A stretch of DNA of 64,000 nucleotides from Roseiarcus sp963781895 (lineage in GTDB: Bacteria; Pseudomonadota; Alphaproteobacteria; Rhizobiales; Beijerinckiaceae): NCBI GenBank assembly GCA_963781895.1, contig CAWAIM010000054.1:205384-269383 (forward strand). Direction: 5' to 3'. The notes under the pieces are model-generated. The model made no database searches. It worked only from the letters and a program-made list of their open reading frames with translations, and was not told the DNA's origin. Each line of letters opens with the position of its first letter. Positions within the stretch are counted from its first letter, which is position 1. The translations under genes and the position numbers were made by a program. Below are positions 44,415 through 53,673 of the stretch, piece after piece.

Positions 44415-45677
44415 ATGAAAGCGCTCGACGTCATCGCCATCGGCCGGTCCAGCGTGGACCTCTACGGAGCGCAGATTGGCGGGCGGCTGGAGGACATGGG
44501 GTCGTTCGAGAAATACATCGGCGGCTCTCCCACGAACATCGCCTGCGGCACGGCGCGGCTCGGACTGACGTCCGCTGTGATCACCGCTGTGGGCGACGAG
44601 CACATGGGGAGATTCATCGTCGAGCAACTTGCACGCGAGGGGGTCGACACGCGCGGAGTGAAGGTGGACCCCGAGCGCCTGACGGCCCTCGTCATCCTCG
44701 GCATCCGCGACCGGGAGCGCTTCCCGCTCATCTTCTATCGCGAGAATTGCGCCGACATGGCGCTCTGCGAGGACGACATCGACGAGGATTTGGTCCGGTC
44801 CGCACGGTCGGTCGTGGTGACGGGAACGCACCTGAGCCACCCGCTCACCGAGGCCGCAGCGCTCAAGGCGCTGCGGATCGCCCGCGAGGCCGGCATCAAG
44901 ACCGCGCTCGACATCGACTACCGCCCGAACCTCTGGGGCGTGGCGGGGCACGGCGAGGGCGAAAGCCGCTTCGTCGAGAGCGCGACAGTCACCGCGAAGC
45001 TGCAATCGAACCTACGCCTCTTCGACCTCATCGTCGGAACCGAAGAGGAGCTTCACGTCGCCGGCGGCTCGATTGACACCGTGACGGCGCTGAGAGCCGT
45101 GCGCGCGGTCTCGGACGCCACCCTCGTGGCCAAGCGCGGCGCGCTTGGCGCGGTCGCCTTCAGCGGATCCATCCCGAACAGTCTTGATAACGGAGAAGCC
45201 GGCGCCGGCTTCCCGATCGAGGCGTTCAACGTCCTGGGCGGCGGCGACGGGTTCATGTCGGGTCTTCTCGAGGGCTGGCTCGACGGCGAAGACTGGCCGA
45301 CGACCCTGAAGTACGCCAACGCCTGCGGGGCGTTCGCCGTTTCTCGTCATGGCTGCACGCCGGCCTATCCCAGCTGGGAGGAGCTGCAGTTCTTCTTCGC
45401 GCGCGGCATCGTCCGCAAGGACCTGCGCAACGACGCCGAGCTCGAGCAGGTGCACTGGGCGACCAACAGGAATGGCGACTGGTCCGAGGTGAGGGTCTTC
45501 GCCTTCGATCACCGAGCCCAGCTCGAGGAGATGGATGGCGCCTCGCCTGATCGGATCGGCGTGTTCAAGCAGCTCTGCCTCGAGGCGACGCTCAAGGTGC
45601 AGGACCGTCGGCCCGGATACGGCATTCTCTGCGATGGCCGCCATGGGCGCGCATGCCGAGAAGGCTGCCGACATTAG
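44415..45677 (+). CDS. iolC: 5-dehydro-2-deoxygluconokinase IolC, cut within its C-terminal DUF2090 domain
   Basis: About 410 native residues. The N-terminal PfkB kinase domain is complete: DVIAIGRSSVDLYGAQIGG, KYIGGSPTNIACGTARLGL and FNVLGGGDGFMSGLLEGWL, where Asp is the base. The C-terminal DUF2090 aldolase-like domain starts normally (VRVFAFDHRAQLEEM ... GYGILCDGRHGR) but stops near 45645, about 200 residues early. There the sequence changes, within the shared string GGCCGCCATGGGCGC, into the tail of iolD in another frame. IolC phosphorylates 5-dehydro-2-deoxygluconate in myo-inositol breakdown. Confidence 0.85.
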   Translation: MKALDVIAIGRSSVDLYGAQIGGRLEDMGSFEKYIGGSPTNIACGTARLGLTSAVITAVGDEHMGRFIVEQLAREGVDTRGVKVDPERLTALVILGIRDRERFPLIFYRENCADMALCEDDIDEDLVRSARSVVVTGTHLSHPLTEAAALKALRIAREAGIKTALDIDYRPNLWGVAGHGEGESRFVESATVTAKLQSNLRLFDLIVGTEEELHVAGGSIDTVTALRAVRAVSDATLVAKRGALGAVAFSGSIPNSLDNGEAGAGFPIEAFNVLGGGDGFMSGLLEGWLDGEDWPTTLKYANACGAFAVSRHGCTPAYPSWEELQFFFARGIVRKDLRNDAELEQVHWATNRNGDWSEVRVFAFDHRAQLEEMDGASPDRIGVFKQLCLEATLKVQDRRPGYGILCDGRHGRACREGCRH

Positions 45678-45879
45678 CGAGCTCGAGGCGATGATTATCG
45701 ACGCCCGCCGCCGCGAGGCGCCCTCGGTCATCGTGATCGACACTGACGCGGTCCCCGGTACGGGCGCTGGCGGCCATTGGTGGGATGTCGCCGTCCCGCA
45801 GACAGGTGGTCCGGAGCGCCTCGACAAGGCCCGTGCGCGCTACAACGCCAACGCCGCGCGCCAGAGATCCTTCGACTGA
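45643..45879 (+). pseudogene. iolD: C-terminal fragment of IolD (trihydroxycyclohexane-dione hydrolase)
   Basis: Only the last 78 residues remain: MGAHAEKAADISELEAMI ... SVIVIDTDAVPGTGAGGHWWDVAVPQ ... ARQRSFD. GGHWWDVAVP is characteristic of the IolD end. The other 540 or so residues, including the ThDP site, are missing. It is joined out of frame to iolC. Confidence 0.8.
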
Positions 45880-45880
45880 C

Positions 45881-46606
<726 letters not shown>

Positions 46607-46877
46607 AGCTGGAGGCGTCATCTCTTGGCTGAAGTGTAAACCATCCCAGCCGTCCCCGCTGACCCGTTGCGTTGCAAGCCTGCTATTGATTGCGCGGAGT
46701 CGCAGGGGAAGCGACCCGCCGGGCAGGCCGGGCTGGTCGTCACCCTCGGCGCAGGCCGCCAACGGTCGAGACGGCGGCGGGCGGGGAAAGCGAAAGCCGC
46801 GCTCCGCTCGGCTCTGGTTGCCTAACGCCCTATATCGATCTAGGTCTGAGGCTCAAAAAGGCCTCGGGAGGCGACGC
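46607..46877. other. Upstream region of the LacI-controlled sugar operon
   Basis: 271 bp without a gene. It contains the palindrome at 46830-46843 and a ribosome-binding site GGGAGG before 46878. Confidence 0.5.
46830..46843. promoter_or_regulatory. Candidate operator 1 for the LacI regulator
   Basis: CTATATCGATCTAG is a near-perfect palindrome with a central CG as in LacI sites. A second copy differing at two positions precedes the lacI gene itself (47974-47987). Confidence 0.6.
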
Positions 46878-47906
46878 ATGGCCAGACCCCTGATTGTGAT
46901 CGATCCGCAGCCGCGCGGCTTGAGCGAGATCTTCGAACCGGCCGTCTGGGCCCATCTCGAGGAGCTCGGCGAATTGGCGATCGATGACGGGCCGGGCCGC
47001 ATGCCGGCGGGGCGCTTGGAGTCGCTACTGCCCGAGATGGAGCTCCTCATCGGGCAGAGCGACATGCCGAAAGGCCGGCTCGATCGCGCGCCGAAATTGC
47101 GCGCCATCATCAACGTCGAGACCAATTTCCTGCAGAACGTCGACTATGACGCCTGCTTCCAGCGCGGCGTTCATGTTCTGGCGCCGGGCTCCGCCTTCGC
47201 GCGGCCGGTCGCCGAGATGGCGCTCGGCATGGCGATCGATCTGTGCCGCGGCGTAACCGCGGCTGACCGCGCGATGCGCTCAGGACGGGAGAAATGGCTG
47301 CTCGAGGGCGCCGAGGGCTGCTTCTCGCTCCATGGAGCGCGCGTCGGCCTGATCGGATTCGGCGATCTCGCGCGCGCCTTCATCCCCCTGCTTGCGCCGT
47401 TCGGCTGCCCGATCAGGGCCTACGATCCCTGGATCTCCGAGCATTTCATGGCCGGCTACGGCGTCGCCGCGGCTTCGCTCGAGGAAGTGTTGCGGACGAG
47501 CCAGGTGATCGTCGTATTCGCCGCCGTGACCAGCGACAATCAGGGTTTCCTGAGCAAGCGCGAATTCGAGATGATTGCGCCGGGCTCGGTCGTGCTGCTG
47601 ATGAGCCGCGCCGGCGTGGTCGATTTTCCCGAATTCCTGCGCCAGGTCGAAAGCGGCCGCTTCCGCGCCGCGACCGACGTCTTTCCCGTCGAGCCGGCGC
47701 CGCCCGACGATCCGGCGCGCCAGGTGGAAGGGCTGCTGCTGTCGCCGCACCGCGCCGGCGCGATGATCGATTCGCTGTACGAGATCGGCCGCCAGACCGT
47801 CGCCGACGCGGAGCTGATCCTGCGCGGCCTGCCGCCGCTCTCGTGCCGGCGCGCCCAGCGCGAAACGGTCGCGCGCTCGCGCTCGAAGCCGATCGAACGC
47901 AGTTGA
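46878..47906 (+). CDS. D-isomer-specific 2-hydroxyacid dehydrogenase
   Basis: 342 residues, unbroken. The NAD-binding motif is VGLIGFGDLARAFIPLLAPF (157-171 for the glycine-rich part, where an Asp follows the third Gly). Catalytic residues are Arg244 (LMSRAGVVD), Glu272 (DVFPVEPAPPDDP) and His291 (LLLSPHRAGA). It reduces or oxidises a 2-keto/2-hydroxy acid, perhaps derived from the sugar imported by the same operon. ATG 46878 follows GGGAGG. An operator-like palindrome lies 35 bp upstream. Confidence 0.9.
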   Translation: MARPLIVIDPQPRGLSEIFEPAVWAHLEELGELAIDDGPGRMPAGRLESLLPEMELLIGQSDMPKGRLDRAPKLRAIINVETNFLQNVDYDACFQRGVHVLAPGSAFARPVAEMALGMAIDLCRGVTAADRAMRSGREKWLLEGAEGCFSLHGARVGLIGFGDLARAFIPLLAPFGCPIRAYDPWISEHFMAGYGVAAASLEEVLRTSQVIVVFAAVTSDNQGFLSKREFEMIAPGSVVLLMSRAGVVDFPEFLRQVESGRFRAATDVFPVEPAPPDDPARQVEGLLLSPHRAGAMIDSLYEIGRQTVADAELILRGLPPLSCRRAQRETVARSRSKPIERS

Positions 47907-47973
47907 CGCGCCGCGCCCGGCACGGCCCTGGAACGATCCGCCTTGACACATCGCGCCGATAGCGAATACCGTT

Positions 47974-47987
47974 CTATATCGATTAAG
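47974..47987. promoter_or_regulatory. Candidate operator 2 for the LacI regulator
   Basis: CTATATCGATTAAG shares 12 of 14 bases with the site at 46830-46843. It lies 35 bp before the TTG start of lacI, suggesting autoregulation. Confidence 0.6.
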
Positions 47988-48022
47988 ACGACCTGCGGGA
48001 AGCGGGCGCGGGAGCGGAACGC

Positions 48023-49105
48023 TTGACAAGGACGAGGCCGACGATTCGCGATGTCGCGTTGCGCGCCGGGGTCTCGGTCGCCACCGCCTCCAACGTCGTC
48101 AACGGCAATCGGCCGGTGGGAGAGGCGAGCCGCCGCAGCGTCGTCGAGGCGATCGCGGCGCTCGACTATCGTCTCGATCGAGCGGCGAGCGCGCTGCGCG
48201 GCCGATCGACTGGCCTCGTCGGCATGGTGGTCCCCGACATCACCAACATTTTTTTCGCGGGGCTGTTGCAGGGCGTCGAGACGCTCGCCGAGCGCGACGG
48301 CTATGATCTTCTCATCGTCTCCACCAGCGAGGATACGGCGAAAGAGCGGCGGCGGGTCGAGGCGCTGATCGCGCGCCGCATCGACGGCCTCATCGTCGTG
48401 CCCGCCAGCGACGATTCCATGCCCTCGTTCAGGCGCGGCCGAGACGGGTCGCGCCTGCCGCCGACCGTGCTGCTTGACCGCGGCGCCGACGCGCCCGGAT
48501 TCGACACGGTGCGCGCCGATTGCGAAGCCGGCGGCTATGCCGCCACGCGCCACCTGATCGATCTCGGACATCGCGAGATCGCCATCCTCGCCCATTCCAA
48601 GCACCTCGACAACATCGCCTTGCGGATCGCAGGGGCCCGCCGCGCCCTGGGAGAAGCCGGCCTCGCGGGAGGCGAGCGCGTCGTCCACGGCGGCCATGAT
48701 CTCGAAAGCCTGCGCGGCGCGATCGAGCTCGAGCTGCATCGCGCCGACCGCCCGACGGCGATTTTCGCCCTGACCAATATTTGCGCGCTCGCCTCGATCA
48801 AGGCCTCTCGCGGCCTCGGCCTCGATATTCCGGGCGACGTCTCGATCGTCGGCTTCGACGATTTCGACTGGATGTTCGCGCTCAGGCCCTATCTCACCAC
48901 GGTCGCGCAGCCGAAGGAGGAGTTCGCCTCGGTGTCCTGGCGTCTGCTGATGCGGCGCTTGTCGGGCGAGGCGGACAGCGAGGTCGAACGCGTCGAACTT
49001 CCCTGCACCCTCAAGGTCCGGGAATCCACGGGGCCCGCCCGCGGCTCAAAGCCGTCGCGGAGGCCTGAAGCCAAACGCCAACAACGTGAAAGGAGCCTGT
49101 CATGA
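48023..49105 (+). CDS. LacI-family transcriptional regulator of the sugar operon
   Basis: 360 residues, unbroken. Helix-turn-helix: RPTIRDVALRAGVSVATASN at the N-terminus, then VVNGNRPVGEASRRSVVEAI. The periplasmic-binding-protein-like effector domain has GLVGMVVPDITNIFFAGLLQ, DGLIVVPASDD, VLLDRGADAPGFDTV and VSIVGFDDFDWMFALRPYLT. The start is TTG at 48023, chosen because it leaves GGGAGCGGAA in place and begins just before the DNA-binding domain. The stop overlaps the binding-protein start. Confidence 0.93.
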   Translation: MTRTRPTIRDVALRAGVSVATASNVVNGNRPVGEASRRSVVEAIAALDYRLDRAASALRGRSTGLVGMVVPDITNIFFAGLLQGVETLAERDGYDLLIVSTSEDTAKERRRVEALIARRIDGLIVVPASDDSMPSFRRGRDGSRLPPTVLLDRGADAPGFDTVRADCEAGGYAATRHLIDLGHREIAILAHSKHLDNIALRIAGARRALGEAGLAGGERVVHGGHDLESLRGAIELELHRADRPTAIFALTNICALASIKASRGLGLDIPGDVSIVGFDDFDWMFALRPYLTTVAQPKEEFASVSWRLLMRRLSGEADSEVERVELPCTLKVRESTGPARGSKPSRRPEAKRQQRERSLS

Positions 49106-50079
49106 TGAAACGTTGGATCGCCAGCGCCTCGATCGCCGCCATCGCCCTCGGCCTCGCCGCATCGGCCGCCTTGGCCGCCGACAAGCCGGTCTACGGCGTG
49201 CTGATGAAGACGCTGTCCAACCCGTTCTGGGGCGCGATGGAGAAGGGCGTCGACGAGGGCGCCAAGAAAGCCGGCGTCGAGATCTTCCTCCAGGCGGTCG
49301 AGTTCGATCAGGCGGCCGAGCCGCAGCTCAACGCCTGCAACACCATGCTGGAGAAAAAGCCGGCTGTGATGATCACCGCGGCGATCAATTCGACGATCCT
49401 GCTGCCCTGCCTGAAGCACGCCAACGAGTTGAAGATCCCGGTCGTCGATCTCGACAACAATCTCGATCCCGCAATCACCAAGAAGGCCGGCGTCGACGTG
49501 GCCTTCCACATCGGCTCCGACAATGAGGCGGCGGGCGCGAAGGGCGCCGATTATCTGGTCAGCGCGCTCGGCAAGGACGCCAAGGGCAAGGTGCTGGTGA
49601 TCGAGGGTCTGTCGGGCAACATCACCGGCGAGAAGCGGGCCCGCGGCTTCGCGGCGGAGCTGAAGAAGGCCGCGCCGGGCCTCGCCATCGTCGCTTCGCT
49701 GCCCGGCGACTGGGACAGCCTGAAGGCCGCCAACATCACCAACGATACGCTGCAGCGCGATCCCGACCTCACCGCGATCTTCTGCGCCAACGACGACATG
49801 GCGCTCGGCGCGGTCGAGGCGGCGCGCGCGGCCGGCAAGGACAAGCTGGTCGTGATCGGCGTCGACGGCAACAGCAACGCGGTCAAATCGATCCTGGCCG
49901 GGCGCCTCAACGCTTCGGTCGCGCAATTGCCCTACCTCGTCGGGATGCAGGCGGTCGACGACGCCAAGAAGGTGCTCGCCGGGGAGAAAGTTCCCGAAAT
50001 GACCTATGTGCCGACGCTTGTGCTGACCAAGGACGTGATCGAAGCCAAGAAAGAGCCGCTGCTGCAATACGTGAAGTGA
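49102..50079 (+). CDS. Periplasmic sugar-binding protein (ribose/allose type)
   Basis: 325 residues. The signal peptide (IASASIAAIALGLAASAALA, cleaved before ADKP) is followed by a type I periplasmic-binding fold: YGVLMKTLSNPFWGAMEKGV, PAVMITAAINSTILLPCLKH, VVDLDNNLDP, VLVIEGLSGNITGEKRARGF, AIFCANDDMALGAVEAAR and VVIGVDGNSNAVKSI. AAAGGAG precedes the ATG. The ligand is a pentose or hexose; the epimerase in the operon favours allose, allulose or a similar sugar, which is inference. Confidence 0.92.
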   Translation: MMKRWIASASIAAIALGLAASAALAADKPVYGVLMKTLSNPFWGAMEKGVDEGAKKAGVEIFLQAVEFDQAAEPQLNACNTMLEKKPAVMITAAINSTILLPCLKHANELKIPVVDLDNNLDPAITKKAGVDVAFHIGSDNEAAGAKGADYLVSALGKDAKGKVLVIEGLSGNITGEKRARGFAAELKKAAPGLAIVASLPGDWDSLKAANITNDTLQRDPDLTAIFCANDDMALGAVEAARAAGKDKLVVIGVDGNSNAVKSILAGRLNASVAQLPYLVGMQAVDDAKKVLAGEKVPEMTYVPTLVLTKDVIEAKKEPLLQYVK

Positions 50080-50160
50080 GCCGCCAATCCTGACGCCGCC
50101 TGGCCTGGGCCGCAGATCCCCGGCGGGCGGCGCGCTTGCCGACCTTTGACGAGTAACCGG

Positions 50161-51153
50161 ATGTCCACAAGCACGACCTCGGCCCGCCCGGCGCCGTCAT
50201 GGCGGGAGCGCATTGCCGGCAACGCGGCCTTTCGCATCGAATTGCTGCTGGTCCTGGCGGCGCTGACGGCGATCATGGCGACGCTGTCCAGCGTGTTCTT
50301 CTCCGTTTCCAACTTTCTCAATATCCTCCTGTCCACGTCGGTGTTCGGCGTGCTGGCGATCGGCATGACTTTCGTCATCTGTTCGGCCGGCATCGACTTG
50401 TCGGTCGGTTCGATTCTCGCCCTGTCCGGCGTCGTCGGCGCCATGCTGACGTCCGATCTCGGTCTCCCGTGGTGGATCGGCGTCGCCGGCTGCATCGCCG
50501 CGGGCGCGTTCACCGGCTCCGTCAACGGCTTCCTCATCACCAAGGGCGCGATCCCGCCCTTCATCGTCACGCTCGGCATGCTCGGGGTCGCCCGCGGCGT
50601 GGCGTTGGTCTTGAGCAACGGCGTTTCCATCTACGGTCTGCCGGCCGCGATCGTCTATCTCGGGCAGGGGCGTCCGTTCGGCGTGCCGGTCCCCGTCATC
50701 ATTCTCCTGGCGACCGCGCTGGTCGCCCACGTGGTGCTGATGCACACGCGCTTCGGGATCTACGCGCAGGTCATCGGCGACAACGAGGTCGCCGCGCGGG
50801 CGATGGGCGTGCGCGTCGAGCGCCAAAAGGTCCTGCTCTACACGCTGTCGGGCGCGCTTTCCGGGCTTGCCGGGTTGCTGTTCGCCGCGCGCATCAACTC
50901 GGGCGAGCCGACCGCTGGACTCAACTACGAATTGACCGCCATCACCGCCACCATCATCGGCGGCACCAATCTGTTCGGCGGGCGCGGCAGCGTCATCGGC
51001 ACGCTGATCGGCGCCCTCATCATGGGCGTGTTGCAGAACGGGCTCAACCTGATGGCGGTCAGGCCGTTCTACCAGCAGATCGCGATCGGCGCGGTTCTGA
51101 TCCTGGCGGTATGGCTCGACCGCATCAACAGCGCGGAGGGCCGACGACGATGA
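50161..51153 (+). CDS. Sugar ABC transporter permease (RbsC/FrcC type)
   Basis: 330 residues with eight to ten membrane helices. Family blocks: FGVLAIGMTFVICSAGIDLS, VGSILALSGVVGAM, GFLITKGAIPPFIVTLGMLG, GDNEVAARAMGVRVERQKVL and LTAITATIIGGTNLFGGRGS. ATG 50161 is preferred to an upstream TTG at 50146. The stop overlaps the ATPase start (ATGA). The membrane channel of the importer. Confidence 0.93.
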   Translation: MSTSTTSARPAPSWRERIAGNAAFRIELLLVLAALTAIMATLSSVFFSVSNFLNILLSTSVFGVLAIGMTFVICSAGIDLSVGSILALSGVVGAMLTSDLGLPWWIGVAGCIAAGAFTGSVNGFLITKGAIPPFIVTLGMLGVARGVALVLSNGVSIYGLPAAIVYLGQGRPFGVPVPVIILLATALVAHVVLMHTRFGIYAQVIGDNEVAARAMGVRVERQKVLLYTLSGALSGLAGLLFAARINSGEPTAGLNYELTAITATIIGGTNLFGGRGSVIGTLIGALIMGVLQNGLNLMAVRPFYQQIAIGAVLILAVWLDRINSAEGRRR

Positions 51154-51905
51154 GCCTCCTCGAGCTGAAGCACGTCCGCAAGGCGTTCGGCGCCATCGAG
51201 GCGCTGCGCGGCGTCACGTTCTCGGTCGAGGCGGCCAGCGTCCTCGCCCTGGTCGGCGACAACGGCGCCGGCAAATCGACGCTGATGAAGACGATCACCG
51301 GCGTCTATCGTCCGGACGCGGGAGAGATCCGCTTCGACGGAAAGTCGCTGGTCGGCATGGACCCCGGCGCCATTCGCGCGGCCGGCATCGAGATGATCTA
51401 CCAGGATCTCGCGCTGGCGAAGATGCGCGACGTCGCCTCGAACATCTTTCTCGGCCGCGAACTGACGCGCTCGGTGCTCGGCCTGAGGCTGATCGACGCC
51501 AAGCGCATGCGCGGCGAGGCCGAGGCGATGATCGCCAAGCTCGGCGCGCGGGTCAAATCGGTGACCCAGATGACCGGCCAGCTTTCCGGCGGTCAGCAGC
51601 AGTCGGTCGCGATCGCCCGCGCGCTGACCTTCAACCCGAAGCTGGTCATCATGGACGAGCCGACCGCCGCGCTCGCGGTGCGCGAGGTCGAGCATGTGCT
51701 CGAGCTGATCCGCACGCTGAAAAGCCAGGGAATCAGCGTCATCCTCATCAGCCATCGCCTGACCGACGTATTCGCGGTGTGCGACCGCATCGTCGTGCTG
51801 CGCCAGGGCGCGGTGATCGCCGACGACGCGACCCGCGACACCAGCATGAACGCCGTCGTCGCCCATATCGTCGGCGCGACGGACGCGCCCCATCAAGGAG
51901 CATAG
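51150..51905 (+). CDS. Sugar ABC transporter ATPase, single-domain (FrcA type)
   Basis: 251 residues. Walker A GDNGAGKST at 36-44, the Q-loop in MIYQDLALAKMRDVASNIFL, signature LSGGQQQSVAIARAL, Walker B LVIMDEPTAAL and the switch His in ILISHRL. Most ribose-type ATPases (RbsA, XylG) carry two such domains in tandem; this one has a single domain, as in the rhizobial fructose importer FrcBCA, so it should work as a homodimer. Confidence 0.92.
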   Translation: MSLLELKHVRKAFGAIEALRGVTFSVEAASVLALVGDNGAGKSTLMKTITGVYRPDAGEIRFDGKSLVGMDPGAIRAAGIEMIYQDLALAKMRDVASNIFLGRELTRSVLGLRLIDAKRMRGEAEAMIAKLGARVKSVTQMTGQLSGGQQQSVAIARALTFNPKLVIMDEPTAALAVREVEHVLELIRTLKSQGISVILISHRLTDVFAVCDRIVVLRQGAVIADDATRDTSMNAVVAHIVGATDAPHQGA

Positions 51906-51908
51906 TAG

Positions 51909-52763
51909 ATGATCCGATTCGGCATGCATTCCAGCCTGTGGACGTCGGCCTGGACCCGCGAGGGCGCGGAAAAAAGCGTCAGCGAATGCGCGCGTCACGG
52001 ACTCGAGGTGGTCGAGATCGCGTTGCTCGATCCCGACGCCGTCGACGTTCAACATTCGCTTTCGTTGTTCGAGCGCCACGGCGTCGCGCCGACCGCCTCG
52101 CTTTGCCTGCCCGAGGCGGCGGAGGCGACGCGGCATCCAGAGGCGGCGACGGCTTTTCTCAACCGCGCGCTCGATGTCGCTCACGCGCTCGGATGCAACA
52201 CGCTATGCGGCGTGACCTATTCAGCGCTTGGATATCGCTCCGGGGCGGCGCCGACCGAGGCCGAGTACGATGCGATCGCCCGGGCGCTCAAGCCGGTCGC
52301 CAGACGGGCGGCGGACTACGGCATGACGCTCGGCCTCGAGGCCTGCAACCGCTATGAGACCCATCTCCTCAACACCGCCCGCCAGACGATGGCGCTGATC
52401 GAGCGCATCGACGAACCCGCGCTGATGATCCACCTCGACACCTATCACGCCAACATCGAGGAGAAGAGCTTCGCCGACGCGCTCGCCGACGGCGGCGGGC
52501 GCGTGCGTTACGTCCATCTCTCGGAGAGCGACCGCGGCGTGCCGGGCTCGGGCAACGTCCACTGGCGCAGCGTGATGACCGCGCTCAAAGGCGCGCGCTT
52601 TTCCGGCGACCTGGTGATGGAGTCCTTCGTCACCTCGATGCCGCAGCTCGCCGCGGCGCTGTCGGTGTGGCGGCCGGTGGCGAGCGGGGCAGAGGAAGTG
52701 CTGAAGGTCGGCGCGCCTTTCCTCAGGAGCCTCGCCCAGGCGAGCGGCCTCATCCCCGCCTGA
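51909..52763 (+). CDS. Ketose 3-epimerase (D-tagatose/D-allulose/L-ribulose 3-epimerase-like TIM barrel)
   Basis: 284 residues, unbroken. The metal and catalytic residues of the ketose-3-epimerase family are in place: Glu144 in LGLEACNRYETHLLNTA, Asp177 in IHLDTYHANIEEKSF, His203 in YVHLSESDRG and Glu238 in DLVMESFV. NRYETHLLNT is characteristic. It would convert an imported rare ketose at C3. It is last in the operon, three bases after the ATPase gene. Which ketose is used cannot be told. Confidence 0.88.
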   Translation: MIRFGMHSSLWTSAWTREGAEKSVSECARHGLEVVEIALLDPDAVDVQHSLSLFERHGVAPTASLCLPEAAEATRHPEAATAFLNRALDVAHALGCNTLCGVTYSALGYRSGAAPTEAEYDAIARALKPVARRAADYGMTLGLEACNRYETHLLNTARQTMALIERIDEPALMIHLDTYHANIEEKSFADALADGGGRVRYVHLSESDRGVPGSGNVHWRSVMTALKGARFSGDLVMESFVTSMPQLAAALSVWRPVASGAEEVLKVGAPFLRSLAQASGLIPA

Positions 52764-52966
52764 GGAGAGCGCGCGCCGCCGGGGTTCGCGTCGCGTCAGG
52801 ACAAAGATCGCGGTTTCCTTTCGAATTTCTTATCGATAACCAAAACGGGCCGTTATCTTCCCTGACGCTGACGTTCGGGATTTACGATTCGAAAAGCACG
52901 CCGCCTCTAGCCTCTCGAGAGACGCGACGGCCCGTAGACTGCGGGCTCTCGAATTTGGAGAACGGC
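52764..52966. other. Gap upstream of the PEP-CTERM-like gene
   Basis: About 200 bp. It holds the perfect palindrome TTATCGATAA (52830-52839), which shares the ATCGAT core of the LacI operators, and an A+T-rich tract that may be a promoter. No gene. Confidence 0.35.
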
Positions 52967-53503
52967 GTGAGCAAAATCGTTCGAGGGTTGACCCGCGCGA
53001 TCGTGGCGGCGGCGGCGGTCGCGGCCGCCGTCGCCTATTGGCCCACGGCCAGTTCCCTCCATGCCCGTCGGGCGCGGACGTTGATCGGCGACGCCGAGCA
53101 ATATTCCCTTTCGACGAAGTCTCCGGCGACCCCGCTCCTGTCAGTCGCGGCTCAATTCACGGCGTCGCGTCCGGCGCGCCCGACTTGCGGCGCCGACGCC
53201 TGCGCGGAGGCCGGAGCCGCCGATACGCTCGTGGCGCTGTCGGACTTCGAAGCCTCCGGCCGCGGTGAAGCGGCGGCGATGCTGATGGACCCGAGTTTGG
53301 GCGGCGAGGCGAACTTCGAGGACGGTCCGAACGTCGTCTTTCCGACCAGCTTCGAGCCCAGCGCGACCGCCGCCGCGACCCCTGAGATTTCGACCGCGGC
53401 GATGATGACGCTTGGTCTGGCCGGCCTCGTGCTGGCGGCCCGGCGCGCCCGCCGGACGGCGCTGGAGGCCCGCCAGGACCGCCCGGCGCGCTGCGCCGCC
53501 TGA
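52967..53503 (+). CDS. Exported protein with PEP-CTERM-like sorting tail
   Basis: 178 residues, function unknown. An N-terminal hydrophobic export segment (AIVAAAAVAAAVAYWP) is followed by an unstructured middle with two close Cys (TCGADACAE). The C-terminus TPEISTAAMMTLGLAGL followed by VLAARRARR has the three-part build of PEP-CTERM sorting signals: Pro-Glu-x-Ser-Thr, a hydrophobic helix, then Arg cluster. Such tails are cut by exosortase; no exosortase gene is in this window. GTG 52967 follows TTTGGAGAA. Confidence 0.72.
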   Translation: MSKIVRGLTRAIVAAAAVAAAVAYWPTASSLHARRARTLIGDAEQYSLSTKSPATPLLSVAAQFTASRPARPTCGADACAEAGAADTLVALSDFEASGRGEAAAMLMDPSLGGEANFEDGPNVVFPTSFEPSATAAATPEISTAAMMTLGLAGLVLAARRARRTALEARQDRPARCAA

Positions 53504-53528
53504 TCGAACCGTCGACCTTCCGGAGGCG

Positions 53529-53557
53529 AGCCCGGCCGGTCCGCGGGCGGCTTTTTC
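53529..53557 (+). terminator. Probable rho-independent terminator
   Basis: A stem, GCCCG / CGGGC, extended by GGCC/GGTCC-like pairing, is followed by GGCTTTTTCTTG, 26 bp after the PEP-CTERM-like gene. Confidence 0.5.
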
Positions 53558-53673
53558 TTGCGCCGGGACCAGCTTCGGCCGCATAAGCCGCTATGCCGGC
53601 GCCAGGCGCGGTCGCGATCCGGTGCGCCGGGGCTTCGCCGCTCATCGAGGGCAAAGGCGTTGAAGAAGGTTGG

